Assembly (NCBI GenBank): GCA_937873155.1 | Contig: CALMVZ010000024.1 | Span: forward strand, 62,001 to 126,000 | Source of the DNA: an uncultured Bacteroidota bacterium | GTDB lineage: Bacteria > Bacteroidota > Bacteroidia > B-17B0 > Aurantibacillaceae | Reading direction: 5' to 3' | Length of the DNA: 64,000 nucleotides | In this document: one piece after another, positions 17,736-25,949 of the stretch | Position numbering within the stretch: position 1 is the stretch's first letter | Layout of the letters: every line of letters begins with the position of its first letter | Position numbers and translations under genes: made by a program | Notes under the pieces: model-generated | What the model was told of the DNA's origin: nothing | What the model saw: the letters and a program-made list of their open reading frames with translations, nothing else | Databases searched by the model: none

Positions 17736-17797
17736 AGGAGTTTTATAGAGTTGTACAGAGACCTCTGTGATCTTTGTATCTCCGTTTCTCTGTGTTG
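17722..17797. repeat. Imperfect palindrome with CACAGAG-type words
   Basis: CAACACGGAG (17722-17731) pairs with CTCTGTGTTG (17788-17797), nine of ten positions. A central ACAGAG/CTCTGT stem sits at 17755-17768. The left arm overlaps the last codons of the MATE gene. It lies where two convergent genes meet and could act as a bidirectional terminator or be a decayed repeat. Confidence 0.5.
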
Positions 17798-17812
17798 TAA
17801 AAGGAAATCTCC

Positions 17813-19660
17813 CTATTTAAAACTCTGCATATCGCAAAGCTTTTTATAAATGCCATTTTTAGCAATGAGTTCGGCATGGTTGCCACGCTCTGCAATTTCA
17901 CCGTGTTGTAATACAACGATCTCATCAGCGTTTGCGATTGTACTCAAACGGTGGGCGATGACGATACTGGTTCTGTTCTGCATTAAATTACTTAAGGCAT
18001 CCTGGACCAATTTTTCACTTTCTGTATCTAAAGCTGAGGTCGCTTCATCTAAAATTAAGATCGGTGGATTCTTTAATACAGCACGGGCAATACTTAAACG
18101 TTGGCGCTGACCACCACTTAATTTTCCGCCGCGGTCACCGATATTGGTATGATAGCCTTCGGGTAAAGCGACGATAAAATCATGTGCGTTTGCAATTTTA
18201 GCGGCCTGGATCACATTTTCTTCTGAAGCCGTAGTTATTCCAAAAGCGATATTATTAAAAACAGTATCGTTGAATAAAATGCTTTCCTGCGAAACCATAC
18301 CGATCAATCCGCGGAGTTCTTTTATTTTCAGATCTTTTGTATTTACGGAGTCAATTAATAATTCGCCCTGGTCCACATCATAAAAACGCGGGACCATATC
18401 CGCTAAAGTAGTTTTACCACTGCCGCTTTGTCCAACGAGTGCAATGGTTTTTCCTTTAGGAATAACAAGGTTGATATCCTTCAATACATAACCTGAATCC
18501 CCTTTACGGTAAGCGAAGGATACATTTTTAAATTCTATTTGCGAATTAAATTCAGAGATAGGTTTAGCATTAGCTTTTTCATGTATGACAAGTTCCGCAT
18601 CCAGGATCTTGCTGATACGTTCTTCTGATGCTACGCCTTTTTGAATGTTATTATAAGCCTGGGTAATTTGTTTGATAGGAGGGACAATTTGAGAAGCTGC
18701 TGCGAAATAAGTAATGAAGGCTGCTGCTGTTAATACACCATCACCTTTGAATACCATATTGCAGCCCATAAATAAAATGAGCATCAATACACCAACTACA
18801 ACCGTTTCACTGATGGGTGAGGCAAGATCAGTCTTACGGTATACTCTTACTGCTTGTTTGAAAAAGGACTGATTCACTTCTTCAAATTTTTTCTGTACGT
18901 AACTTTCGCCTGTAAATGCTTTAATGATCTTTAAACCACCAAGCGTTTCTTCCATGATATTGAAGAGATTCCCAAGGATCTCTTTGCTGCGGATCGAAGT
19001 ACGTTTCAAACTTTTTCCAATAATACCCACCGTTAATCCTGCAATAGGTAAGAACAATAAAACGTACAAAGTCAGATAACCGCTGATCTTGACCATCATG
19101 ATCAGGTAAAAGATAATGATCAATGGTTCCCTGAAGATAAGTTCTAATGTTTGCATGATGCTCCATTCAATTTCCTGAACATCACTGGTCATTCTACTCA
19201 TTATATCGCCTTTCCGTTCATCACTATAATAAGAAAGCGGCAGATTCAAAGATTTTTTCATGAGTTTATTTCTCAGGTCGCGCACCACACCATTCCTGAT
19301 CGGCGCTAAAAAATACATGGCTAAATACCGGAACAGGTTTTTGAAGAATGTAAGTATAAAAATGGTTATACAAATGAATACGACAGCAGTTGATTTACCA
19401 AACTGCAAAATATAAGAGGACATCAGTCCATAGAAATAATTTTTTAAAGACTCACCGCTCAGTTCAAAATGTGTCGGTGCATTTTTCATGGCATCCACAT
19501 AGAATTGAGGATCCTTTTGAAACAGGAGGTCCATGAAAGGCATTACTAAGGCAATGGACACGACAGAGAAGAGGGAGAACAGCACATTAAAAGCAATATT
19601 TAAAGAAGCATAGCCCCAATAACCTTTAATGTATTTAAGAACCGAAAAGAGTTTTCCCAT
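17813..19660 (-). CDS. MsbA-like ABC exporter (fused membrane and ATPase domains)
   Basis: A 615-residue half-transporter that works as a dimer. Six membrane helices occupy about 15-320, followed by an ATPase domain with Walker A GQSGSGKTT, signature LSGGQRQRLS, Walker B ILILDEATSALD and switch His in IAHRLST. It is of the type that flips lipid A or exports lipids and drugs. The ATG at 19660 (MGKLFSVLKYIKGYW) gives the normal N-terminus; the extension to 19780 would overlap the divergent rbfA start. A near-consensus -7 element (TATCTTCG) lies about 10 bases upstream on its strand. Confidence 0.92.
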   Translation of the reverse strand: MGKLFSVLKYIKGYWGYASLNIAFNVLFSLFSVVSIALVMPFMDLLFQKDPQFYVDAMKNAPTHFELSGESLKNYFYGLMSSYILQFGKSTAVVFICITIFILTFFKNLFRYLAMYFLAPIRNGVVRDLRNKLMKKSLNLPLSYYSDERKGDIMSRMTSDVQEIEWSIMQTLELIFREPLIIIFYLIMMVKISGYLTLYVLLFLPIAGLTVGIIGKSLKRTSIRSKEILGNLFNIMEETLGGLKIIKAFTGESYVQKKFEEVNQSFFKQAVRVYRKTDLASPISETVVVGVLMLILFMGCNMVFKGDGVLTAAAFITYFAAASQIVPPIKQITQAYNNIQKGVASEERISKILDAELVIHEKANAKPISEFNSQIEFKNVSFAYRKGDSGYVLKDINLVIPKGKTIALVGQSGSGKTTLADMVPRFYDVDQGELLIDSVNTKDLKIKELRGLIGMVSQESILFNDTVFNNIAFGITTASEENVIQAAKIANAHDFIVALPEGYHTNIGDRGGKLSGGQRQRLSIARAVLKNPPILILDEATSALDTESEKLVQDALSNLMQNRTSIVIAHRLSTIANADEIVVLQHGEIAERGNHAELIAKNGIYKKLCDMQSFK

Positions 19661-19690
19661 AATGATACAACGAAGATAGCAACAAATTAT

Positions 19691-19714
19691 TACTCCGAAG
19701 GAGTACCTACGGTA
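19691..19714. repeat. Two overlapping tri-loop hairpins upstream of rbfA
   Basis: TACTCC-GAA-GGAGTA (19691-19705) is followed at once by TACC-TAC-GGTA (19704-19714*). The design of perfect short stems with three-base loops is shared with elements at 2106-2236 and 25893-25934. It lies between the divergent ABC exporter and rbfA genes. (*the shared TA of the two stems overlaps by two bases.). Confidence 0.6.
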
Positions 19715-19726
19715 TAAAATTCTCAC

Positions 19727-19734
19727 TATCTTTA
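19727..19734 (+). promoter_or_regulatory. Near-consensus -7 element of rbfA
   Basis: TATCTTTA, one base off TAnnTTTG, ends 4 bases before the ATG at 19739. This suggests a leaderless transcript. Confidence 0.4.
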
Positions 19735-19738
19735 CCTT

Positions 19739-20077
19739 ATGGAAAGCGTAAGGCAGCAAAAGGTAAATAAACTTATTCAAAAAGAATTAGCGGAAATTTT
19801 CAGGGGGGAATCAAAAACTCTTTTTGGAGGGGCTTTTATTACGGTTACCCAAACCAGGGTGAGCCCTGACCTGGGTCTTGCTAAAGTTTATATTAGTATT
19901 ATGGCTACCAAAGACCGCCAGGCTATCTTTGAATTGGTACAACAGGAAAAAGCAAGTATAAGAAAGCGTCTTGGTAATTTGATTGGCAAACAATTGCGTG
20001 TGGTTCCTGACCTAGTGTTTTTCATTGATGATTCATTGGATTATGCTATGAAAATAGAAGAACTCCTAAAAAAGTAG
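19739..20077 (+). CDS. rbfA: 30S ribosome-binding factor RbfA
   Basis: A 112-residue KH-like protein of normal family length. It begins with SVRQQKVNKLIQKELAEIF, the conserved first helix, and contains the ITVTQTRVSPDLGLAKVYIS strand region and the C-terminal VPDLVFFIDDSLDYAMKIEELL that marks RbfA (PELxFxxDxSxxxxxxI). It binds the 30S subunit and helps process the 5' end of 16S rRNA, also in cold adaptation. Its TAG stop is followed after two bases by the probable CTG start of the FtsX-like permease gene, so the two are coupled. Confidence 0.95.
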   Translation: MESVRQQKVNKLIQKELAEIFRGESKTLFGGAFITVTQTRVSPDLGLAKVYISIMATKDRQAIFELVQQEKASIRKRLGNLIGKQLRVVPDLVFFIDDSLDYAMKIEELLKK

Positions 20078-20079
20078 AT

Positions 20080-21303
20080 CTGAATTTATCCTTTCACATA
20101 GCCCGGCGTTACCTAGTTTCAAAAAAATCGAATAACGCTATTAATATCATTAGCTGGATCAGCATTGTGGCTATTGCTTTAACTACCGCGGCTCTTGTTA
20201 TTATTTTGTCGGCTATGAATGGTTTGACCGGAGTAGTGGCAGGCCTTTACAACGCTATTGAGCCTGATCTTAAAGTAATGCCCGCTAAAGGTAAATTCTT
20301 TATAGCTGATGATGACTTCATGGCGAAAATAAGATCAACACAAGGCGTTAACCAGGTCTCAGCTTGCATCAGCGATAATGCTTTAATTAAGAGTGGCGAT
20401 AAGCAATCTATCATAACTATTAAAGGTGTTGATGATAATTTTAAGATAGTTACGCGTTTTGATTCTGTTATTAAAGAAGGTTCTTTTCATTTGAAACATG
20501 GCAAAGACCGTTTCGCAGTTTTCGGGAGAGGGGTGGCTAACCAATTAGGAATAAACGTCAATAACCTTATCGAGCAAGTGGCAATTTATAGTCCGAAAAG
20601 AGGGCAGGAGGAGAGCCTGAACCCGGATGATAATTTTAACCAGAAATATGTTTTTCCTTCGGGTGTATTCTCATTGAATGATGATTTTGATTTTAAATAT
20701 GTGATCGTTGATATTGACCTTGCTCGTGAATTGTTAGATTGTACGAATGAAGTTTCTTCTGTTGAGATCAGTTTAAATAAGGGCGCGGATATGGAAGACG
20801 TGCAGCAAGAATTAACTTCTGTATTGGGAGATAAATTCATAATTAAGAACCGTTACCAGTTGAATGATGTTCTGTTTAAGACGCTGGAATCCGAAAAACT
20901 CTGGACCTTCATTATCCTGGCCTTTATATTGATCATTGCCACTTTTAATATAATAGGAGCGTTAACTATGCTTATTATAGAGAAGAAGAAAGATATCAAG
21001 ACTCTGTATTGTCTTGGTGCCGACAATACCTTAATAAGCCGAATTTTTATGGGCGAAGGTTTTTTAATTACTGCGATCGGTGCTGCAATAGGTTTATCTA
21101 TCGGTTTAGTAGTTTGTCTGCTGCAAATGGAATTTCATTTTGTTGAATTCAATGATCAATATGTAATTCCTTATTACCCGATCGATCTCCAGGCAAAAGA
21201 TTTTGCCTGGATCATTTCTTTAATTATGCTGATCGGTTTCTTCGCTGCTCTTTATCCTGTAAGGGTTTTTACCCGTAATGATTTTGTGCATGAGAGTAAT
21301 TAA
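20080..21303 (+). CDS. FtsX-like ABC permease (LolC/E-like), probable CTG start
   Basis: Counting from the CTG at 20080-20082 this has 407 residues. It begins NLSFHIARRYLVSKKSNNAI, the standard cytoplasmic segment of lipoprotein-release permeases, then helix 1 (about 22-47), a periplasmic MacB-like domain (about 50-260) and three C-terminal helices (about 270-400). The first in-frame ATG, GTG or TTG after the upstream stop is a GTG at 20167, inside helix 1, which would destroy that segment. The CTG follows the rbfA stop by two bases, as in the ABC ATPase gene at 12947. The matching ATPase is not adjacent. Lipoprotein release is the family role; the substrate is inferred. Confidence 0.85.
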   Translation: MNLSFHIARRYLVSKKSNNAINIISWISIVAIALTTAALVIILSAMNGLTGVVAGLYNAIEPDLKVMPAKGKFFIADDDFMAKIRSTQGVNQVSACISDNALIKSGDKQSIITIKGVDDNFKIVTRFDSVIKEGSFHLKHGKDRFAVFGRGVANQLGINVNNLIEQVAIYSPKRGQEESLNPDDNFNQKYVFPSGVFSLNDDFDFKYVIVDIDLARELLDCTNEVSSVEISLNKGADMEDVQQELTSVLGDKFIIKNRYQLNDVLFKTLESEKLWTFIILAFILIIATFNIIGALTMLIIEKKKDIKTLYCLGADNTLISRIFMGEGFLITAIGAAIGLSIGLVVCLLQMEFHFVEFNDQYVIPYYPIDLQAKDFAWIISLIMLIGFFAALYPVRVFTRNDFVHESN

Positions 21304-22531
21304 GTGTTTTATTGGTTTGTTCTTGTTGGTTAGCGGTGTAAAAGCTCAGAAAACTTCTACTGTTTTCATTGATAGTGTCTCAGTAAAAATAAACGATAAG
21401 ATCATATATGATCAAAATAGAACATATCTGAAATTTCTTCCCAGCAATAAAACTTCCGCTTTAACCCTCTTTGATGATGGAACTTATAAACTTCAACTGG
21501 AGTTTCCGGCTTATTTGCTTGGCGATTACTTTTATCTAAGACCTCCGGATGTAAAATTTTTCAAGAACGATGTTCTGCAGGCTTTAGCAACAGAGGAATT
21601 AGACGCCGGGAGTTCAGAATGGACTTGTTCAGGAGTTCATGATGAGAGATATAAAATTACTCCTATAAATAATGGATTGGATAAAAGTAATACGGAAATC
21701 CTTCTGAGATTCAGGTATTTCGGATTCGCGCCTAAAGACACAACGAATTATCAATATAATTACAGGCAGGGGGAGTGGATAGGATTTTACGACGGAATAA
21801 AGGAAATAACCATTAATTACCAATTGGATATAAAGGATGGAAAAGCGACGGTCGTTTATAATGATGGAACAATTTACAAGTCGAATTTTGTGAATGGCAT
21901 TGTAGATGATTTTGGGTATGGAATATTTGAAAGCAGAAAAAAAGCAAAATATTTAATTCCAAATATAGTGTCCAGGTCTTGTGATGACAAACTTTCTTCC
22001 CTTTATATGGAAAAGGGAAAGAAATATAAAGAAATAAGCAGATACGACAGGTTAAGCGTGTTTTTTGAAACAAGAGGAATTAAAACAGATAGCGTGGCTT
22101 ATAATGTACAGGGAGACATGGTAACTATTATGGATGATACTATGATCATTCATAGCGAAGAATTGGAAGTTCATGACTACTATAAAAGAAATACAGACCC
22201 ATTTCATTTCTATTATAAGAACATACCCAGGCGTTTTCAAAAGATCCCACTGAAAGACATTACACTTATTAAAAAAACCAGGCCTGTGTTGCAAACTTCT
22301 GTGATTTCGTTGACCTTACTTTCATTAGTATCTGCAATTGTGGTTTCTCCACTTGTTTCAATACAAAAGGACGGTTTTAATGCAAATAGATTTCGGAAGG
22401 TCTCAGGAGTTTCTTTGGGAATAGCTACGATCTCTGTTAGTACCGGTGTATTGTTTGGAAGTAAGAAATTCTTGGTCAAGCCTACTTCAAGAGAACGGAA
22501 TGTTTGGAAAATGTCACCAGATTATGAGTAA
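21290..22531 (+). CDS. Secreted protein of unknown function with C-terminal membrane segment
   Basis: A 413-residue protein with a signal peptide (MRVIKCFIGLFLLVSGVKAQ) from the ATG at 21290, chosen because the ATG at 21278 would place four residues in front of it. Two hydrophobic stretches occur near the C-terminus (about 336-358 and 372-392). The middle is beta-rich, with repeated Asp/Asn-Gly turns. The start overlaps the end of the FtsX-like gene by 14 bases, so it belongs to the rbfA operon. No family is recognised. A terminator follows at 22541. Confidence 0.7.
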   Translation: MRVIKCFIGLFLLVSGVKAQKTSTVFIDSVSVKINDKIIYDQNRTYLKFLPSNKTSALTLFDDGTYKLQLEFPAYLLGDYFYLRPPDVKFFKNDVLQALATEELDAGSSEWTCSGVHDERYKITPINNGLDKSNTEILLRFRYFGFAPKDTTNYQYNYRQGEWIGFYDGIKEITINYQLDIKDGKATVVYNDGTIYKSNFVNGIVDDFGYGIFESRKKAKYLIPNIVSRSCDDKLSSLYMEKGKKYKEISRYDRLSVFFETRGIKTDSVAYNVQGDMVTIMDDTMIIHSEELEVHDYYKRNTDPFHFYYKNIPRRFQKIPLKDITLIKKTRPVLQTSVISLTLLSLVSAIVVSPLVSIQKDGFNANRFRKVSGVSLGIATISVSTGVLFGSKKFLVKPTSRERNVWKMSPDYE

Positions 22532-22540
22532 TAGGTAAAC

Positions 22541-22573
22541 AAAAAAGCCCCTCATTTCTGAAGGGCTTTTTTG
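22541..22573 (+). terminator. Rho-independent terminator ending the rbfA operon
   Basis: AAAAGCCC and GGGCTTTT flank a loop of about 12 bases, followed by T's. It also lies downstream of dnaA on the other strand. The remaining 22574-22638 shows only a short GTGC/GCAC pairing. Confidence 0.8.
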
Positions 22574-22638
22574 TCAATTATAAATTTATAAGAAGGAGCT
22601 TGAGCTGCTGGCGCGAAAGCCCGTGCGAGTCGAAGGCA

Positions 22639-24075
22639 CTAGTTGCTAATGCTGATCTTCTTTTCTAATTCTTCGATATACGCTTTGAAGCGCTTATCAG
22701 TATCCATTAAATTATTTACCGTACGGCAAGCATGTAATACAGTTGCGTGATCTTTACCACCGCAATGCATACCGATAGTAGCTAAAGATGATTTAGTCAT
22801 ATTTTTAGCAAAGTACATTGCAATTTGACGAGCCTGAACCACTTCACGTTTACGTGTTTTAGATTTCATGGTATCAATAGCTAAATCGAAATAATCGCAA
22901 ACTACTTTTTGGATATAATCGATAGATACTTCGCGTGCAGTACTCTTCACGAATTTATCGATCATGTTCTTCGCTAATTCTAAAGTAATAGTTTTCTTGT
23001 TCAATGAAGACTGAGCTAATAATGAAATTAAAGCACCTTCTAATTCACGAACGTTTGAAGTGATGCTGTATGCTAAATACTCAACCACTTCTTTTGGTAA
23101 CTGAATACCTTCGTTATAGATCTTCTTCTCAAGGATAGCGATACGTGTCTCTAAGCCCGGAGCTTGTAGGTCTGCACTAAGGCCCCATTTGAAACGGCTT
23201 AATAAACGCTGCTCGATGCCTTGAATGTCAACAGGAGCGCGGTCTGCCGTTAAAATAACCTGCTTGCCTAATTGGTGTAAGTGATTAAAGATATGGAAGA
23301 ACACATCCTGTGTTTTATCCTTACCTGCAAAATATTGCACATCGTCAATAATAAGAACGTCTATCATTTGATAGAAATGAACGAAGTCGTTTTGATTATT
23401 GTTACGGATGCTCTCGATGAATTGAGTAATGAATTTTTCTGACTGAACGTAAAGAACCGTTTTGTTCGGGTGATTCTTCTTTACTTCGATACCGATAGCT
23501 TGTGCTAAGTGAGTTTTTCCTAAACCAACACCACCATAAATTAATAATGGGTTGAATGCGTTCCCGCCCGGCTTTTGTGCTACTGCGAAACCTGCGCTGC
23601 GTGCTAAACGGTTACAATCGCCTTCTACAAAATTATCAAAGCTATAGTTAGGGTTTAACTGGGATTCTACCTGAACCTTTTTTAACCCGGGAATTACAAA
23701 TGGATTTTTAATCGGATTAGCGCTCACGTCTATTGGCATAGATACATGAGGATTCTTCAAATTGGTGTTGATGTTCGGTAACTTAAATGTGATCGGGGTT
23801 TCTGTCTTGCCTGTGCCATTATCCATGATAATGTTGTATTCTAATCTGCCTTCAGTACCAAGTTCTTTACGAATCACTTTTTTAATGAGGGTGATATAGT
23901 GCTCTTCAAGCCATTCGTAAAAAAATTGTGAAGGAACCTGGATGGTTAGAATACTTTCAGCTAATCTAACAGGCTTAATCGGATCAAACCATGTCTTGAA
24001 GTTCTGCGGACTAACATTATCCTTCACAACCTCTAAACAATTGCTCCAAACCTGTTCTGCTGTTTTCTCCTTCAT
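22639..24075 (-). CDS. dnaA: Chromosomal replication initiator DnaA
   Basis: A 478-residue protein with all four DnaA domains: N-terminal domain I (WSNCLEVVKDNVSPQNFKTW), a linker, the AAA+ domain (Walker A GGVGLGKTH, Walker B VLIIDDVQYF, sensor I region LTADRAP) and the C-terminal helix-turn-helix ending with GGKDHATVLHACRTV, the DnaA signature. It binds DnaA boxes at oriC, melts the origin and loads the helicase. No dnaN or recF follows, which is common in Bacteroidota. I see no convincing cluster of TTATCCACA-type boxes beside it. Confidence 0.97.
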   Translation of the reverse strand: MKEKTAEQVWSNCLEVVKDNVSPQNFKTWFDPIKPVRLAESILTIQVPSQFFYEWLEEHYITLIKKVIRKELGTEGRLEYNIIMDNGTGKTETPITFKLPNINTNLKNPHVSMPIDVSANPIKNPFVIPGLKKVQVESQLNPNYSFDNFVEGDCNRLARSAGFAVAQKPGGNAFNPLLIYGGVGLGKTHLAQAIGIEVKKNHPNKTVLYVQSEKFITQFIESIRNNNQNDFVHFYQMIDVLIIDDVQYFAGKDKTQDVFFHIFNHLHQLGKQVILTADRAPVDIQGIEQRLLSRFKWGLSADLQAPGLETRIAILEKKIYNEGIQLPKEVVEYLAYSITSNVRELEGALISLLAQSSLNKKTITLELAKNMIDKFVKSTAREVSIDYIQKVVCDYFDLAIDTMKSKTRKREVVQARQIAMYFAKNMTKSSLATIGMHCGGKDHATVLHACRTVNNLMDTDKRFKAYIEELEKKISISN

Positions 24076-24220
24076 AATTGTAAATAAGTTTTATGGTTTA
24101 TATATTGAGTAAAAATGATATTAACGTGTAATTGTTTGTAAATATACATTGTTTATTTATTTACGCAACAAATTCCCTCAAAAAAAAATTTTTTAAAAAA
24201 ATCGTGATTTGCTTGGATAT
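24076..24220. other. AT-rich gap upstream of dnaA
   Basis: A 145-base very AT-rich spacer containing runs of A and T (24178-24203) but no DnaA box, tRNA or clear -7 element that I can support. It must hold the dnaA promoter. Confidence 0.4.
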
Positions 24221-25150
24221 TTAAATATTTTGTTTAGTCCCCTGTTGAAACAGCTTTTCTCCTCTGAAATTGAAGAAAACATCAATGCGTCCCAACCAAA
24301 TTCCGGCCCAACCTACTTGTGTAATTAAAGTTTGTTTTCCGATTGAATTTGTGGTAATTACGGGCTCGTTCAAAAAGGTATGCGTATGGCCTCCAATTAC
24401 TAAATCGATATTTTTAGTTTGAGGAACGAGTGTTACATCACTTATTTTTTTCGAATCGTATTTATAACCTAAGTGGCTCAGGCATATAACATAATCACAA
24501 TTCATATTATGTTTTAAATGATGTGCTGTAGTGTTGGCACAAGCAACGGGATCAGTGTACTTCACATTTCCATAGAGGTGTTTTGGTACAAGTCCTTCAA
24601 GCTCAATACCAATTCCAAATACACCGATTTTCAATCCGCTCTTATTAAATATCTTGTAAGGTTGTATCTTTCCGGTGAGTGCTGTATCGGAAAAATCGTA
24701 ATTGCAATTCAGAAAAGAAAAAGAGGCATGCGGCATTTGGGTAACAATATTTTCTATGCCCATATCAAAATCATGATTTCCGAAAGTGGCGGCATCGTAA
24801 CCCATTTGGCTCATGAGTTTAAATTCCAATTCACCATGATAGTAATTGAAGTAAGGTGTTCCCTGGAAAATATCTCCTGCATCAAGTAAAAGAACGTTCT
24901 CTTCTGTTTTACGAATTTCCTTTATTAAAGTTGCTCTTTTTGCAAAACCTCCTTGCCCCGGATATTTCGGGTCATTATCCGGAAACGGTTCAATGCGGCT
25001 GTGCTGATCATTCGTATATAAAATAGTGAGTTGCTTTATTCTCTTTTTACTCGCCAGGTCATTCGCCAAAGCATCAAATCCCGAAAGCGCAATTGTGCCT
25101 CCGATAAAGTACTTTAAAAAATCACGCCTATTTTGAAATTCTGACATCAC
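24221..25150 (-). CDS. Metallophosphoesterase half of a split 5'-nucleotidase, Tat signal
   Basis: A 309-residue protein opening with a twin-arginine signal (NRRDFLKYFIGG), so it is exported folded. The calcineurin-type metal site is complete: NDQHSR, LDAGDIFQG, FGNHDFDMG and GGHTHTF. This is the N-terminal catalytic domain of UshA-like UDP-sugar hydrolase/5'-nucleotidases, which cleave nucleoside monophosphates in the periplasm. The usual C-terminal substrate domain is missing and is encoded by the gene just upstream, which overlaps this one by 23 bases. The two products probably work together. Confidence 0.9.
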   Translation of the reverse strand: MMSEFQNRRDFLKYFIGGTIALSGFDALANDLASKKRIKQLTILYTNDQHSRIEPFPDNDPKYPGQGGFAKRATLIKEIRKTEENVLLLDAGDIFQGTPYFNYYHGELEFKLMSQMGYDAATFGNHDFDMGIENIVTQMPHASFSFLNCNYDFSDTALTGKIQPYKIFNKSGLKIGVFGIGIELEGLVPKHLYGNVKYTDPVACANTTAHHLKHNMNCDYVICLSHLGYKYDSKKISDVTLVPQTKNIDLVIGGHTHTFLNEPVITTNSIGKQTLITQVGWAGIWLGRIDVFFNFRGEKLFQQGTKQNI

Positions 25151-25871
25151 TATTTCTCTCCGGAATAATATGTTTGTTAATTTTTGTTAGCGTCAGGCAA
25201 TAGTTGATCATCACATCACGCAATTTTAATTTTGTTGTTTCATAAGAAATCGGTTGAGCAAAAAAACTGCAATTGTCTCCGCCCATTGCTAAATAATCAG
25301 TGGTCACAACATAATACTCGTGTTTAATATTAAATGGGGATCCCCAAATTTTTATATCCAAGGCTTCCTTATCTTTCGAAGTGAAACTTAAATTACGGCT
25401 GATCAATTTTTTGTCCTTTATCATTGAATTGATCATTTCTATTATTTTCTCACCTGAGATCTTTAGAATGACGACCTCGTTATCGAAGGGCATCAATTCG
25501 AAAATATGACCTTTTGTAATTTCACCTGCAGGAAGGTTATTTCGTAATCCCCCTCTGTTCAATATCACAATATGTTTGCCTGCCAGCTCATTTTTATTGA
25601 CCCTTACATAGTCGTCTACGGTCCCGCATGCGAAATTTCCTAATGAAACGTCATTTCCGTCCTTGGTTAAGTTACTGTCGCTGTAAGCGATCACCTGTTT
25701 CATTTCAGAGTCAAGCTTCTGTTTATAGGGAAGTGCGCTTAAAAGGGCTATAGAGTCGTTTTTAGAGCTTTTTACCTCGTAATGGGCTGGTTTTACCTCA
25801 GAAACATGAAAATGTCGGTTACAGGCGCTTAAAACAACCAGGAATAAACTGTATCTTAAAAGCCTGATCAT
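25128..25871 (-). CDS. 5'-nucleotidase C-terminal-domain lipoprotein
   Basis: A 247-residue lipoprotein (signal ending VVLSAC, Cys17) made of the 5'-nucleotidase C-terminal domain alone. Family landmarks are GNFACGTVDDYVR, the LNRGGLRNNLPAGEIT segment (substrate-binding RGG), ELMPFDNEVV and YLAMGGDNCSFF. In UshA-type enzymes this domain holds the nucleoside; it has no catalytic metals itself. The partner phosphoesterase is encoded next, with overlapping reading frames. Each half carries its own export signal, one Lip-type and one Tat-type, so the halves must meet outside the cytoplasm. Confidence 0.88.
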   Translation of the reverse strand: MIRLLRYSLFLVVLSACNRHFHVSEVKPAHYEVKSSKNDSIALLSALPYKQKLDSEMKQVIAYSDSNLTKDGNDVSLGNFACGTVDDYVRVNKNELAGKHIVILNRGGLRNNLPAGEITKGHIFELMPFDNEVVILKISGEKIIEMINSMIKDKKLISRNLSFTSKDKEALDIKIWGSPFNIKHEYYVVTTDYLAMGGDNCSFFAQPISYETTKLKLRDVMINYCLTLTKINKHIIPERNSDVRISK

Positions 25872-25881
25872 TTATAACATT

Positions 25882-25889
25882 TATATTTG
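25882..25889 (+). promoter_or_regulatory. Promoter -7 element of the YbgC-like thioesterase gene
   Basis: TATATTTG, exact consensus, 60 bases before the ATG at 25950. The predicted leader is filled by the tandem hairpins at 25893-25934. Confidence 0.55.
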
Positions 25890-25892
25890 CTA

Positions 25893-25934
25893 TCCCGAAG
25901 GGAAGTTCCAAAGGAATGCCCTTGGCACCTTCGG
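25893..25934. repeat. Four tandem tri-loop hairpins in a leader region
   Basis: In order: TCCC-GAA-GGGA (25893-25903), TTCC-AAA-GGAA (25906-25916), TGCC-CTT-GGCA (25917-25927) and CC-TTC-GG (25928-25934). Every unit is a perfect stem with a three-base loop. It lies between the -7 element and the start of the thioesterase gene. Confidence 0.75.
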
Positions 25935-25949
25935 CTAAAATACAATTTT

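Noticed and set aside
20167-20169. GTG at 20167 as start of the FtsX-like permease
   Set aside because: It lies within the first membrane helix; the conserved N-terminal cytoplasmic segment is encoded upstream.
22574-22638. Possible small RNA or repeat between terminator and dnaA
   Set aside because: Only a short GTGC/GCAC pairing and no promoter; not enough to call.
22639-24075. dnaA signature deviating (GGKDHATV rather than GGRDHTTV) as a sign of altered DNA binding
   Set aside because: The DHATVLHACRTV form is, as I recall, normal for Bacteroidota DnaA.
24076-24220. oriC next to dnaA
   Set aside because: AT-rich, but I find no cluster of TTATCCACA-type DnaA boxes; in Bacteroidota the origin is often not beside dnaA.
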